A DNA stretch of 64,000 nt from Cryobacterium sp. Y11 (GCF_002929535.1 NZ_PJJO01000057.1:1-64000), one strand, 5' to 3'; numbered from the stretch's first letter, positions 42,694 through 52,101 are shown. A program made the numbers and translations. The notes: generated by a model not told the origin, from the sequence alone.

Positions 42694-43896
42694 CTAGCCC
42701 AATAATCGTCGAATTTGGGCGCCGATCGCGTCGTTCTCAATGAGAAAGCCATCGTGACCGTACCCGGATTCCAGCACAACGGCGGTTGGTCCATCGATAT
42801 TATTCGGCAAGTGCGCGGCGATGATGCGCTGACCGTCGACCGGGAACAGCCGGTCGCTGTCGATTCCGACCACGACAGACTGGGCGGTGACCCGGCCGAG
42901 GGCGGCGGCGACGCCACCGCGGCCCCGTCCGACATCGTGCGAGTTCATGGCCTCGACGAGCACGATATAGCTGTTGGCGTCAAACCGTCTGGTGAATTTG
43001 TTGCCGTGAAAGTCGAGGTACGATTCCACGGCGAAGCGGCCGCCTGCGCCGAGCGGACTGATACCGCTCTGCCAGCCACGGTCGAACCGGGCGTTGAGTT
43101 CGGCCGGGCTGCGGTAGTTGAGCAGGGCCATTCTTCGGGCCAGGGCCAGCCCGCGGGTCGGGCCGTCGCCATCCGCTTCATCGTAGTAATCGCCGGACCG
43201 AAAGGCGGGGTCGGTGCGAATAGCTTCGATCTGCACCGAGTTAAGGGCAACTTGATCGGCCGTGGTGACCGGCGGCGCCGCCAGAATGATTAGGCGCTCG
43301 ACCCGGTCAGGCGTCTCGATCGCCCATTCGAGGGCGTGCATGCCGCCCATCGACCCGCCGACGACGGCAGCCCAGCGATCGATACCGAGGTGATCGCTGA
43401 ACACGCGTTGCGCGCTGACCTGGTCGCGAATGGTGACGTAGGGAAATCGAATTCCCCATTCAAGCCCGTCGGGGGCGAGCGAGGCTGGCCCCGTACTACC
43501 CTGACAGCCGCCAAGCATGTTCGGGGCGACGACGAAGTGGGTATCGGTGTCAATGGCGAGCCCCGGGCCGACGATGCCGTCCCACCAGCCGCCCGTGTTC
43601 TGACCGGGGCCGGGCGCGCCAGCTAGGTGGCTGTCACCGGTGAGGGCGTGCAGCACGAGCACCGCATTATCGCGGGCCGCGTTCAGGGTGCCCCAGGTCT
43701 CGAAGGCCAGCCGCACCATGGGGAGGCTGCCGCCGGTCTCAAAGGTCAGCGGACCGAGATTGGCGAACTGGCGGTTGCCCACCGGGTCGCCGTCACGCCA
43801 AGCCCCCGTCGCCGGAGGCTTGCCAAGGACCGAGCGCGTCTGAGCTTCGGTGATGAAGCTCGACGGGACCGTGTCTGCCGATGATTGCCAATCCAT
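42694..43896 (-). CDS. metX: Homoserine O-acetyltransferase MetX
   Basis: Encodes 400 residues of the alpha/beta hydrolase fold. The nucleophile elbow 'GGSMGGMHALEW' holds Ser182, and the C-terminal 'GYGHDGFLIEND' supplies the catalytic His. 'NMLGGCQGSTGP' and 'RVTAQSVVVGIDSDRLFP' are typical of MetX. It makes O-acetylhomoserine from homoserine and acetyl-CoA, the substrate of the MetY encoded just upstream. A hairpin lies between the two genes. Confidence 0.93.
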   Translation of the reverse strand: MDWQSSADTVPSSFITEAQTRSVLGKPPATGAWRDGDPVGNRQFANLGPLTFETGGSLPMVRLAFETWGTLNAARDNAVLVLHALTGDSHLAGAPGPGQNTGGWWDGIVGPGLAIDTDTHFVVAPNMLGGCQGSTGPASLAPDGLEWGIRFPYVTIRDQVSAQRVFSDHLGIDRWAAVVGGSMGGMHALEWAIETPDRVERLIILAAPPVTTADQVALNSVQIEAIRTDPAFRSGDYYDEADGDGPTRGLALARRMALLNYRSPAELNARFDRGWQSGISPLGAGGRFAVESYLDFHGNKFTRRFDANSYIVLVEAMNSHDVGRGRGGVAAALGRVTAQSVVVGIDSDRLFPVDGQRIIAAHLPNNIDGPTAVVLESGYGHDGFLIENDAIGAQIRRLLG

Positions 43897-43925
43897 ACAC
43901 GTCCATTCTGCTAGTTGAATGAACA

Positions 43926-43957
43926 GCCCGGGCGCATGGTACGTCGCGCGCCCGGGC
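43926..43957 (-). terminator. Hairpin between metY and metX
   Basis: 10-bp stem GCCCGGGCGC / GCGCCCGGGC with a 12-base loop, followed on the minus strand by TGTTCATTC. It probably ends or attenuates metY transcription before metX. Confidence 0.55.
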
Positions 43958-43968
43958 GAGAGAGCCCG

Positions 43969-45300
43969 TTAGGCGTCGGCGCGGTCGCGCGCGGCGGCGG
44001 CGCGGGCTGCGGCGAGGCCGGCCTCGAGGTCATTGATCAGGTCAACGATGTTTTCGATGCCGACCGAGAGTCGCACCAGACCGGGCGTGACACCGGCCGT
44101 GAGCTGCTGCTCCGGGGTCAGCTGGGAGTGCGTGGTTGAGGCCGGGTGAATGACCAGGGAACGCACATCACCAATGTTGGCGACGTGGCTGAACAGGCTC
44201 AGGTTGTCGACCAGGGCTCGGCCAGCTGTGACACCGCCCTTCAGCTCGAACGAGAGCACAGCACCGACGCCGAGCGGCGCGTACTTGTTAGCGTTGGCGT
44301 ACCAGGGGCTCGACGGCAGTCCGGCATAGTGCACCAACGCGATGTCGTCGTGCTGGTCGAGCCACTCGGCGATGGTCTGGGCATTCTGCACGTGGCGTTC
44401 GACGCGCAGGCTGAGCGTGTCGATGCCCTGAATGAGCTGCCACGCGCTCGCCGGGGCGATGGCGCTTCCGAGGTCGCGCAGCAGCTGCACGCGCGCTTTG
44501 ATGACGAAAGCGATGCCGTCGCCGACGGCCGTGGTGTAGCTCGCACCGTGATACGACGGGTCGGGTTCGGTCAGGCCCGGGAACTTCTCGACATTCTTCG
44601 ACCACTCGAACTTTCCGCCATCGACGAGCACGCCGCCGATAACAGAGCCGTGGCCACCGAGAAACTTCGTGGCCGAGTGCACGATAATGTCGGCTCCGTG
44701 CTCGAACGGGCGAATCAGGTACGGCGTGGCGATCGTATTGTCGACGATCAGCGGAATACCGGCGGCGTGGGCGATATCCGCTACCATGCTGATGTCGAGC
44801 ACGTTGATGCGGGGGTTGCCGATCGATTCGGCGAAGAACAGCTTGGTGTTGGGGCGTACGGCGCGCTGCCATTCTGCCGCGTCATCCTGGTCTTCGACGA
44901 AGGTAACCTCGATGCCGAGCTTGCTCAGGGTGTACTTGAACAGGTTGTAGGTACCACCGTAAATCGAGCTCGACGACACGATGTGGTCGCCGGCCTGGGC
45001 GATGTTCAACACCGCAAAAGTGGATGCTGACTGACCGCTGGACAGCAGTAGCGCCGCGGTTCCGCCTTCGAGGGCGGCGACACGCTCTTCGACGACGGCC
45101 TGGGTGGGGTTCTGGATGCGGGTATAGATGTTGCCGAATTCGGCCAGCGCGAACAGGTTCTGGGCATGCTCGGCACTATTGAAGACATACGAGGTGGTCT
45201 GGTAGATCGGAGTGGCCCGAGCGTTGGTGGTCGGGTCTGGTTGCGCTCCGGAGTGAACCTGCTTGGTCTCGAACTTCCACGATGAAGATTTATCGGTCAC
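43969..45300 (-). CDS. metY: O-acetylhomoserine sulfhydrylase MetY
   Basis: Encodes 443 residues from a GTG with GGAGG six bases upstream. It is a PLP fold-I enzyme: '[18 protein letters not shown]', the Lys212 Schiff base in '[13 protein letters not shown]', and the C-terminal '[15 protein letters not shown]'. It makes homocysteine (or methionine) from O-acetylhomoserine and sulfide. The length favours O-acetylhomoserine sulfhydrylase over cystathionine synthase. A promoter with TAGACT (-10) lies about 50 bases upstream. No SAM riboswitch is visible. Confidence 0.93.
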   Translation of the reverse strand: MTDKSSSWKFETKQVHSGAQPDPTTNARATPIYQTTSYVFNSAEHAQNLFALAEFGNIYTRIQNPTQAVVEERVAALEGGTAALLLSSGQSASTFAVLNIAQAGDHIVSSSSIYGGTYNLFKYTLSKLGIEVTFVEDQDDAAEWQRAVRPNTKLFFAESIGNPRINVLDISMVADIAHAAGIPLIVDNTIATPYLIRPFEHGADIIVHSATKFLGGHGSVIGGVLVDGGKFEWSKNVEKFPGLTEPDPSYHGASYTTAVGDGIAFVIKARVQLLRDLGSAIAPASAWQLIQGIDTLSLRVERHVQNAQTIAEWLDQHDDIALVHYAGLPSSPWYANANKYAPLGVGAVLSFELKGGVTAGRALVDNLSLFSHVANIGDVRSLVIHPASTTHSQLTPEQQLTAGVTPGLVRLSVGIENIVDLINDLEAGLAAARAAAARDRADA

Positions 45301-45348
45301 GATGGCCTCCGGCTCACAGCTGGGTCCGTCCCTGCTCTGGCAACGAGT

Positions 45349-45354
45349 CTAGGG
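45349..45354 (-). promoter_or_regulatory. -10 box (TAGACT) of metY
   Basis: On the minus strand TTGTCG is followed 18 bases later by TAGACT, with a leader of about 40 bases ending in GGAGG before the GTG start. Confidence 0.45.
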
Positions 45355-45406
45355 ACGTCGATACCGCCCCGACAACGGGTGCGCAACACGGCGTCATGAA
45401 CGACAC

Positions 45407-46522
45407 CTACTTGCGATCGCGGTACGGGAGCACGATGGTTCCAGTTGGTGTCGCAGCGCTCGGCCGGAACAGCCAGCGTGCTCTCGGTTCCACCAGGGGG
45501 CGCGTCACCCGTCGAGCTACGGGAAGCGACAGCACGATCGCAATGGCAACGCTCAGCACGATCATGGCCGGCAGCACCCAGCCCGGCTGTGGCCCGTCCA
45601 AGAGGCCGCTCTCCCTCAGCGGATAGAGAAAAAAGGTGTGTAGAAGGTAGATGTACATCGTTGCAGCGCCGAAATCGGTGAACCAGGTCGAACGCCTCGG
45701 GATCAGCATAAGGAACGCCACAATCAGCGCAAACGCCAGAACCATGACCGTCAAACGGATGCCGCCGGCCCACCACAAGGAGTAGTCAAACGCCCCGTAC
45801 GACTCGTCGTAGAGCAAAAAACGTCGTACTTTCAGTGCGCGCAGGCCGTCGATAGTGAACGCGATCACCACGTACAAGCCGGCGAACACTGCCAGCGCAC
45901 CGGCCCGCCAGCGCCAGATCAGTCCCGTGCGCAGATGCAGCCAGGTCTCGGTCAACAACCACTGCCGCAGCTTCCAGCCGAACACGAAGAACGGGAGCAG
46001 CGCGAGGGTGCGGGCCAGGGTGAACGTGCCGTCAATATTTGGCAGGTAGCCGGCTCCGACCGAGACGATAATGCTGATGATGAGGGGGTAGCGCAGCAGC
46101 ACGAGGTAGGGCAAAGCTATCCGCCAGACCAGCAGGGCGAGCAAAAACCATAGGGTCCAGCTCGCGGTGGAGTAGTCGGGTATCAACCGGTCCAGAACGA
46201 AGTTGCCGCTTAAAAGCCAGCGCACCGACGTCCAGATCGTTTCGAAGATCAGGTAGGGCAGCAACAGATCCGTGATCAGGCGGTGCATTTGCCGCGCATC
46301 GGGCGGCCCCGATTTAGCAAAGTAGCCGCTCACCGCGACGAAAACCGGCACGTGGAAGGTGTAGATGAATAGATAGAGCGTGTAGGCGACATCCGCTTCG
46401 CCGATGAGTTTGAGAATGGCGTGGCCGATCACCACGAGGGTGATCGCGACCCAGCGCGCGTTGTCCCAAAGGGGTACGCGTCGTTTCTGCGGTTGAGTGG
46501 TGGTAGTGGCCAGTGCGCTCAT
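45407..46522 (-). CDS. Acyltransferase family 3 membrane protein
   Basis: Encodes 371 residues with about ten membrane segments. The opening block 'WDNARWVAITLVVIGHAILK' has the conserved His of acyltransferase 3 proteins, and 'YTFHVPVFVAVSGYFAKSG' follows, close to fucose 4-O-acetylase-like members. The family O-acylates surface sugars or antibiotics. No other cell-envelope sugar genes are adjacent, so the target is unknown. It is divergent from the SDR gene by 29 bases. Confidence 0.87.
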   Translation of the reverse strand: MSALATTTTQPQKRRVPLWDNARWVAITLVVIGHAILKLIGEADVAYTLYLFIYTFHVPVFVAVSGYFAKSGPPDARQMHRLITDLLLPYLIFETIWTSVRWLLSGNFVLDRLIPDYSTASWTLWFLLALLVWRIALPYLVLLRYPLIISIIVSVGAGYLPNIDGTFTLARTLALLPFFVFGWKLRQWLLTETWLHLRTGLIWRWRAGALAVFAGLYVVIAFTIDGLRALKVRRFLLYDESYGAFDYSLWWAGGIRLTVMVLAFALIVAFLMLIPRRSTWFTDFGAATMYIYLLHTFFLYPLRESGLLDGPQPGWVLPAMIVLSVAIAIVLSLPVARRVTRPLVEPRARWLFRPSAATPTGTIVLPYRDRK

Positions 46523-46551
46523 TCAATCCATTCTCCCGCCACAATGGAGAA

Positions 46552-47334
46552 ATGAGTATTCGAAGAGTTGTGGTGACCGGGGCAAGTTCGGGAATCGGGG
46601 CGGCGACCGTGCGCCTGTTCCGCGAGCATGGCTGGAACGTGGTGGGTGTCGCGCGGCGGGCCGACCGCCTCGCGGCTCTTGGAACGGAGACGGGAGCGGA
46701 TGTCTTCACCGCCGACCTGACGCAGCAAGCGGATGTCGACGCACTGCGCGACTACCTCGTAGACCTCGGCCCGGTGCACGCCCTGGTCAACAACGCCGGC
46801 GGAGCCAAGGGCCTCGACACCGTCGAGGCCGGCAGTATTGACGACTGGGCCTGGATGTTTGAGATCAACGTGCTCGCCGTCAAGCGGGTAACCACAGCCA
46901 TTTTGCCGTTGCTGCGCGCCGGTATCGATTCCGGGGCAGGTTCGGCCGACATCGTCACGGTCACCTCGATTGCCGGGCATGTTGCCTATCTTGGCGGTGG
47001 CGGCTACAACGCGGCCAAGTTCGCCGCGCACGCGATGACCGAGGTGCTGCGCCTCGAGCTCTCGGGCGAGCCGATTCGGGTGATTGAGATTGCCCCTGGC
47101 ATGGTCAAAACGGATGAGTTCGGTCTGGTTCGTTTCGACGGTGACGCCGACAAGGCTTTCGCAGCCTACGACAACGTGCCAGATCCGCTCTCGGCCGAGG
47201 ACATCGCCGAGACCATCGTCGCAAGCGTTGAGCGCCCGGCGCACGTGAACCTCGACCTGATCGTGATCAAGCCGGTCGCCCAGGCGGCCCCGACCCGCAT
47301 CGCGCGCGGCCCCCTCACGGTGCGCGAGCCCTAA
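46552..47334 (+). CDS. Short-chain dehydrogenase/reductase
   Basis: Encodes 260 residues from the ATG at 46552 (the frame extends upstream but overlaps the divergent gene start). The Rossmann motif 'TGASSGIGAATV' is at residues 8-19, 'NNAGG' follows, and the catalytic 'YNAAKFA' supplies Tyr and Lys. The sequence groups with YdfG-like serine 3-dehydrogenases by general appearance ('GMVKTDEFGLVRFDGD'). NADP is the likely cofactor. The substrate is unknown. Confidence 0.9.
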   Translation: MSIRRVVVTGASSGIGAATVRLFREHGWNVVGVARRADRLAALGTETGADVFTADLTQQADVDALRDYLVDLGPVHALVNNAGGAKGLDTVEAGSIDDWAWMFEINVLAVKRVTTAILPLLRAGIDSGAGSADIVTVTSIAGHVAYLGGGGYNAAKFAAHAMTEVLRLELSGEPIRVIEIAPGMVKTDEFGLVRFDGDADKAFAAYDNVPDPLSAEDIAETIVASVERPAHVNLDLIVIKPVAQAAPTRIARGPLTVREP

Positions 47335-47397
47335 GCCCGGTTCTTGAGCGCGGGCCGTGGCTTTTCGGCGCGACCGCGACTTTTCGATGCGTGGGAG

Positions 47398-47454
47398 GTG
47401 CGCCAGTGCGCGGAACGTGCGCCGGTGCGCGGGACGTGCGCCCGTGCGCGGGAG
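47398..47454. repeat. Tandem array of three 19-bp units
   Basis: Units GTGCGCCAGTGCGCGGAAC, GTGCGCCGGTGCGCGGGAC and GTGCGCCCGTGCGCGGGAG. Single related words recur at about 47503, 47565 and 47627. Confidence 0.8.
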
Positions 47455-47611
47455 CTGAGAGAGTGGGCATCCGTTCGGCTGAGCCGCGCTGCGCCGGGAC
47501 TGCACCAGTGCGCGGGAGTTCGGGTACGGAGGTGGCGCTGGCTGAGCAAGCTACGCGGGAGGTGCGCCAGTACGCGGGAGTACTGGTCCGGCCAGAACTC
47601 CCGCGTAACTC

Positions 47612-47772
47612 GTCGCGCGGGATCTGCGCCAGTGCGCGGGAGTTCGGCCTACCGCGCAGCGGCGCAAGTCCTGCGCGCCGTGAAGTGGTGCCCGCTGACC
47701 CGATGCCGCGCTCGGAACTGAGCCAGCCTGCCGACGTATCGAGCCGCTTTTGCACTGGAGCGAGCCGCCCGG
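47612..47772. repeat. ~160-bp dispersed repeat, copy 2
   Basis: The ungapped partner of 23521-23685, roughly 80 percent identical over 155 bases by eye. It begins GTCGCGCGGGATCTGCGCCA and ends near GGAGCGAGCCGCCCGG. Same orientation as copy 1 on the plus strand. Confidence 0.75.
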
Positions 47773-47923
47773 CCAACGCACCGCCTGCGGGGCGGTTCGC
47801 CCGCATCCGTTGATCGAACTCATCCAAAAGTTTCCGACTTTCCTTCCCCACAGCGTGCTCTTTGCTCTGGGTCGCCCGCCGAGAGCGCCATCGTCCGACG
47901 CGACCGTGTCTGCTGTTCGCCCC

Positions 47924-47983
47924 CATCCGTTGATCGAGCCGGCCGAGATCGCTATGGCCCATCGCCACTGTGTCTGCGAAACC
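47924..47983. repeat. 60-bp dispersed element, copy 2
   Basis: CATCCGTTGATCGAGC, then GCCGAGATCGC and GTCTGCGAAACC, the same order and total length as 463-522. A partial copy (CGCATCCGTTGATCGA) lies at about 47808. Confidence 0.6.
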
Positions 47984-47998
47984 AACGGAACGGCAAAC

Positions 47999-48032
47999 GG
48001 GCCGGACGGGATCGTGAGATCCCGGCCGGCCC
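47999..48032 (-). terminator. Terminator after the symporter gene
   Basis: Long hairpin with arms GGGCCGGACGGGATC and GATCCCGGCCGGCCC around GTGA; on the minus strand it is followed by GTTTGC. It lies 18 bases after the stop codon of the symporter. Confidence 0.6.
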
Positions 48033-48049
48033 GATGCTGCAACTGCGTG

Positions 48050-49672
48050 TTAGTGCTCGACGGCCTTCTCGGCGCCGTGGCCGGTGAGCGAACGCACCGA
48101 CATTTCGGCGGCGAGCTTTGGGCTCTCTTTCACCGTGCTGGTGACCGATCCGAGCCAGCCTAGGAAGAACCCGAGTGGGATCGAGACGATACCGGGGTTG
48201 CTCAGCGGGAAAATCGCAAAGTTCACGTCAGCGCCGAACATAGAGGTGTCCGTGCCAGAGAACACCGGCGAGAAGATGATCAGCAGCACGGCCGAGGCCA
48301 GTCCGCCGTACATGCTCCAGACCGCGCCGCGGGTAGTGAAGCCACGCCAGAACAACGAGTAGAGAATGGTGGGCAGGTTGGCGCTCGCCGCGACGGCGAA
48401 AGCCAGGGCCACCAGGAATGCGATGTTCTGCCCCTGCACACCGATACCACCGGCGATGGCGAGAATACCAATCACGATCACGGTGCGACGAGCGACCTTC
48501 ACCTCGTCGTCGGCGTTTCCCTTGCCCTTCTTAATGACGGAGCCATAGATGTCGTGCGCGAAGCTCGTCGCCGCCGTGATGGTGATGCCGGCCACAACGG
48601 CCAGGATCGTCGCGAAGGCGATGGCCGAGATGAAGCCGAGCAGCAGCGGACCGCCGAGCGCGAGCGCGAGCAGCGGGGCCGCCGAGTTCACGCCGCCGGG
48701 AGCGGCCTCGATAGTGTCAGCACCGACGAGTGACGCGGCGCCGAAGCCGAGCACCAGGGTGAAGATGTAGAACGCACCAATGAGCCAAATGGCCCAGACC
48801 ACCGAGCGACGCGCTTCCTTGGCGGTGGGAACCGTGTAGAAACGCATCAGCACGTGCGGCAGACCGGCTGTTCCCAGAACCAGGGCGAGGGCGAGCGAGA
48901 TAAAGTCGAGCGGGTTTGTGCCGTACTTCAGGCCAGGGGCCAGGATCGCATCGCCCGGAACGGAGGTCGAGACGGCAACCGCGCTATCGAGCAGTGCCGA
49001 CAGGTTGAACCCGTTCAATGCGAGCACCCAAATGCTCATGGCGAGCGCACCCAGGATAAGCAGGAACGCCTTGACGATCTGCACCCAGGTGGTGCCCTTC
49101 ATACCGCCGACCAGCACGTAGACGATCATCAGGGCGCCAACGATGGTGACCACGATGGACTGCCCGAGCTTGTCGTTGATGCCGAGCAGCAGCGAGACGA
49201 GTCCGCCAGCTCCGGCCATCTGCGCGAGCAGGTAGAAGAAGCACACGGCCAGGGTGGTCGTTGCCGCTGCCACTCGCACCGGGCCCTGCTTGAGCCGGAA
49301 AGAGAGCACATCGGCCATGGTGAACTTGCCGGTGTTGCGCATGAGCTCTGCAACGAGCAGCAGGGCAACGAGCCAGGCGACCAGGAATCCGATCGAGTAC
49401 ATGAATCCGTCGTAACCGCTGATCGCGATCGCACCGACAATGCCGAGGAAGGATGCGGCCGACAGGTAGTCGCCGGCGATGGCGAACCCGTTCTGCGGTC
49501 CGGTGAACGAACGGCCACCGGTGTAATAATCAGCGGCGGACTTGTTGTTGCGTCCGGAGCGAATAACGATGATCAGGGTGACCGCGACGAAGGCGAGAAA
49601 GATCGAGATGTTCAGGACCGGGTTGTTTTCCACCGGTTTGACCAGCGTGACCAGGGAATGCACTGCGTTCAT
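48050..49672 (-). CDS. actP: Sodium:solute symporter, ActP-like (acetate/propionate)
   Basis: Encodes 540 residues with about 13 membrane segments. Family marks include 'YYTGGRSFTGPQNGFAIAGD', 'ASFLGIVGAIAISGYDGFMY' and 'GTAGLPHVLMRFYTVPTAKE', all characteristic of the ActP branch of the solute:sodium symporter family. The family imports short-chain carboxylates such as acetate. Its start overlaps the DUF485 gene by 4 bases, the usual yjcH-actP arrangement. With prpE next in the same direction, propionate uptake is the likely role here. Confidence 0.92.
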   Translation of the reverse strand: MNAVHSLVTLVKPVENNPVLNISIFLAFVAVTLIIVIRSGRNNKSAADYYTGGRSFTGPQNGFAIAGDYLSAASFLGIVGAIAISGYDGFMYSIGFLVAWLVALLLVAELMRNTGKFTMADVLSFRLKQGPVRVAAATTTLAVCFFYLLAQMAGAGGLVSLLLGINDKLGQSIVVTIVGALMIVYVLVGGMKGTTWVQIVKAFLLILGALAMSIWVLALNGFNLSALLDSAVAVSTSVPGDAILAPGLKYGTNPLDFISLALALVLGTAGLPHVLMRFYTVPTAKEARRSVVWAIWLIGAFYIFTLVLGFGAASLVGADTIEAAPGGVNSAAPLLALALGGPLLLGFISAIAFATILAVVAGITITAATSFAHDIYGSVIKKGKGNADDEVKVARRTVIVIGILAIAGGIGVQGQNIAFLVALAFAVAASANLPTILYSLFWRGFTTRGAVWSMYGGLASAVLLIIFSPVFSGTDTSMFGADVNFAIFPLSNPGIVSIPLGFFLGWLGSVTSTVKESPKLAAEMSVRSLTGHGAEKAVEH

Positions 49673-50016
49673 CGTTGTTCCATCCGCTCGAGCTCAAGGC
49701 GAAGTTCTTCGGTGCGGGGGTCGATCTTGCGGTTCGCAAAGGTCACGTAGGTCATCGTGATGGCAAACGTCGTGACGAACTGGCCGAGGCCGAGGAGCAG
49801 TCCGATGTTGATGCGACCAAACACCGGCGTCGCCATGAAGTCATGCAGATATGCTGCGGCGAGTACATAGGCGATGTACCAGACAAAAAAGAAGATTGCC
49901 ATGGGCACGACGAACCCGTTGCGGGTGCGCTTCAACTCCAGAAAACGGGGAGTTTTCTCAAACGCCTCGTAATCGATAAGGGACTTCGGTGGGGCGTCGT
50001 TTATTGCTTCATTCAT
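49669..50016 (-). CDS. DUF485 membrane protein (YjcH-like)
   Basis: Encodes 115 residues from the ATG at 50014-50016 with GGAGGCCCC upstream; the longer frame has no ribosome site. Two membrane segments (about 37-60 and 74-98) follow 'AFEKTPRFLELKRTRNGFVV'. DUF485 proteins nearly always precede an ActP symporter and are thought to support it. It sits between prpE and actP, so all three may share a transcript. Confidence 0.9.
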   Translation of the reverse strand: MNEAINDAPPKSLIDYEAFEKTPRFLELKRTRNGFVVPMAIFFFVWYIAYVLAAAYLHDFMATPVFGRINIGLLLGLGQFVTTFAITMTYVTFANRKIDPRTEELRLELERMEQR

Positions 50017-50100
50017 GGGGCCTCCTTGCCTCAGGGACGAAAAATGCGGGTATCGCAAAAAATGGAGAGTGTGCGGTGTGGAGTGATCTCGACGGGTTGT

Positions 50101-52026
50101 TTAAACGGATGCCGACAGCGCGCGTTTGAGATCGTCAAGAACGGTGGGGTCTTCGATGGTGGGGGGAACGGAATATTCTTCGCCGTCGACGATTTGCCGA
50201 ATGGTTTTGCGAAGAATCTTTCCCGAGCGCGTTTTGGGTAGTCGGTCAAGTATGGTGACGTCGCGGAAAGCGGCAACCGGCCCGATATGCTCCCGCACGA
50301 GGGCGACGAGTTCTGCGGTCAGTGTGCTGTGGTCGATACTAGTGCCCACTTTGAGGGTCACGAAACCAGCGGCGCGCTGACCCTTGAGGGCATCGTGCAC
50401 ACCGAGCACCGCGCACTCGGCGACGGCGGGGTGCAGGGTGAGCACTTCTTCGAGCGAACCGGTCGAGAGTCGATGCCCGGCCACGTTGATCACGTCGTCG
50501 GTGCGGCCCATCACGAACAGGTAGCCGTCGGAATCGAAATGCCCGGAGTCGCCGGTGGCGTAGTAGCCGGGAAAGACGCTCAGGTAGGAACTCGCGAACC
50601 GTTCCTCGCTGCCCCAGACCCCGCGGAGGGTGCCTGGCGGCAAAGGGAGCCGAATGGCGATGTTGCCGTCCTTGCCGATTTTCTCGATTGGTTTGCCCGT
50701 GGAGTCCAAGATGACGATGTCGAACCCGGGCACCGGAACGGTAGCCGAGCCCGGCTTGGTCGGCAGCTCCTCGATACCGAGCAGGTTGGCGCAGATCGCC
50801 CAGCCGGTCTCGGTTTGCCACCAGTGGTCGACAACCGGGCAGTGCAGCCCGTTGTTGGCCCAGTGAAAGGTTTCGGGGTCGAGGCGCTCCCCGGCTAAGA
50901 ACAGGCTGGTCAGGCTCGACACGTCGTGGTTTTTCAGCTCGAGCAGGTCGGGATCGACCCGCCGGATGGCGCGGATGGCGGTCGGCGCGGTGAACAACAC
51001 CTTCACCTGGTAGTCGTCGACGACGCGCCAGAAGGCGCCGGCGTCCGGTGTGCCGATCGGCTTGCCCTCGTAGATCACGGTGGTGGCGCCCGCCAGGAGC
51101 GGCGCGTAGACGATGTAGGAGTGCCCAACCACCCAGCCGACGTCGGACGCGGCCCAGTACACGTCGCCCGGCCCCACATCGTAAATGTTGCGCATCGACC
51201 AGTTCAGGGCGACGGCATGGCCGCCGTTGTCGCGGATGATGCCCTTGGGCTGTCCCGTGGTGCCTGAGGTGTACAAAACGTAGAGCGGGTCTTCGGAGCG
51301 GAGGGCCACAGGGTCGGCCGGAGCTGCCGTGGCCTCTTCGTCTGCCCAGTCGAGCCAGACGGCATCCGTTTCGTTTCGGCCCCGGTAGTCAGCGGCCGAC
51401 CCGGGGACGCTTTCGCGGTCACGCACGATCACGGTGTGCACCGAACCCTGACTGAGGGCGATCGCCTTGGCGACGAGTGGCAAATATTGCACCGTGCGAC
51501 CGGGTTCCAGACCTCCGGATGCCGTCACGATGACACTCGGTCGGGCGTCATCAATGCGCACGGCCAGTTCGGTCGCGGCGAATCCACCGAACACGACGGA
51601 ATGCACCGCGCCGATGCGGGCACAGGCGAGCATCGCTATGACGGCTTCGGGAATCATCGGCAGGTAGATGATGACGCGGTCGCCGATGCCGACGCCATTG
51701 GCGCGGAGCACGCCGGCGAACCGGGCGACCCGGCCGAGCAGTTCGAGGTAGCTGAGTTTGATCCGAGTGCCGGTCATGGCGGAGTCATAGATCAGCGCTG
51801 TGTAGGCGCCGCGCCCGGCCAGAACATGGCGGTCGAGCGCGTTGTAGCTCGTATTGAGCCTGCCGCCGGGAAACCAGCTGCCGGTCGCGGGGCCGTTTGG
51901 GTCAAGCGCCATGGTCGGTGGGGTGATCCAGTCGATGCCAGCTGCAGCCGTCAGCCAGAAGTCTTCGGGCGACGAAATGCTGCGTCGCCACGCCTCCCGG
52001 TAGCCGCCACCTGATTCGCCGTTCAT
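50101..52026 (-). CDS. prpE: Propionyl-CoA synthetase PrpE
   Basis: Encodes 641 residues from the ATG at 52024-52026, preceded by GGAGAAGG; an ATG five codons earlier is less supported. It belongs to the ANL adenylate-forming family: the P-loop 'TSGTTGQPKGIIRDNGGHAV' matches propionyl-CoA synthetases, and the C-terminal 'TRSGKILRKTI' has the catalytic Lys603. It activates propionate with ATP and CoA. A TGTATACA palindrome lies at 52053-52060, 27 bases upstream, and the divergent GntR gene suggests propionate control. Confidence 0.92.
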   Translation of the reverse strand: MNGESGGGYREAWRRSISSPEDFWLTAAAGIDWITPPTMALDPNGPATGSWFPGGRLNTSYNALDRHVLAGRGAYTALIYDSAMTGTRIKLSYLELLGRVARFAGVLRANGVGIGDRVIIYLPMIPEAVIAMLACARIGAVHSVVFGGFAATELAVRIDDARPSVIVTASGGLEPGRTVQYLPLVAKAIALSQGSVHTVIVRDRESVPGSAADYRGRNETDAVWLDWADEEATAAPADPVALRSEDPLYVLYTSGTTGQPKGIIRDNGGHAVALNWSMRNIYDVGPGDVYWAASDVGWVVGHSYIVYAPLLAGATTVIYEGKPIGTPDAGAFWRVVDDYQVKVLFTAPTAIRAIRRVDPDLLELKNHDVSSLTSLFLAGERLDPETFHWANNGLHCPVVDHWWQTETGWAICANLLGIEELPTKPGSATVPVPGFDIVILDSTGKPIEKIGKDGNIAIRLPLPPGTLRGVWGSEERFASSYLSVFPGYYATGDSGHFDSDGYLFVMGRTDDVINVAGHRLSTGSLEEVLTLHPAVAECAVLGVHDALKGQRAAGFVTLKVGTSIDHSTLTAELVALVREHIGPVAAFRDVTILDRLPKTRSGKILRKTIRQIVDGEEYSVPPTIEDPTVLDDLKRALSASV

Positions 52027-52052
52027 GTCTACCTTCTCCATCGAAGAGTCTC

Positions 52053-52060
52053 TGTATACA
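52053..52060. promoter_or_regulatory. Operator-like palindrome TGTATACA, copy 1 (prpE side)
   Basis: TGTATACA within CTCTGTATACAAAGAG, 27 bases upstream of the prpE start. The same octamer recurs 63 bases away. GntR proteins often bind GT-N2-AC palindromes. Confidence 0.6.
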
Positions 52061-52101
52061 AAGAGTGGTTGAAGTATTGCATATAACCCGGCAGTGTGGA
52101 A

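Larger units (their letters stand above)
47335..48049. other. Gene-free repeat island
   Basis: About 715 bases between the SDR stop and the symporter stop. Long open frames exist on both strands but show no ribosome site or family motif and follow the GC-rich repeats. The island holds a 19-bp tandem array (47398-47454), a hairpin with arms TACGCGGGAGT (47571-47581) and ACTCCCGCGTA (47597-47607), the second copy of the ~160-bp repeat, a 60-bp element and a terminator. Confidence 0.6.

Noticed and set aside
45301-45406. Possible SAM riboswitch before metY
   Set aside because: The leader from the TAGACT promoter is only about 40 bases and shows no conserved riboswitch core or terminator stem.
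47315-48042. Minus-strand frames of 163 and 217 codons across the repeat island
   Set aside because: Composition follows the GC-rich repeats, with Arg/Ala/Ser-rich translation, no ribosome site and no family resemblance.
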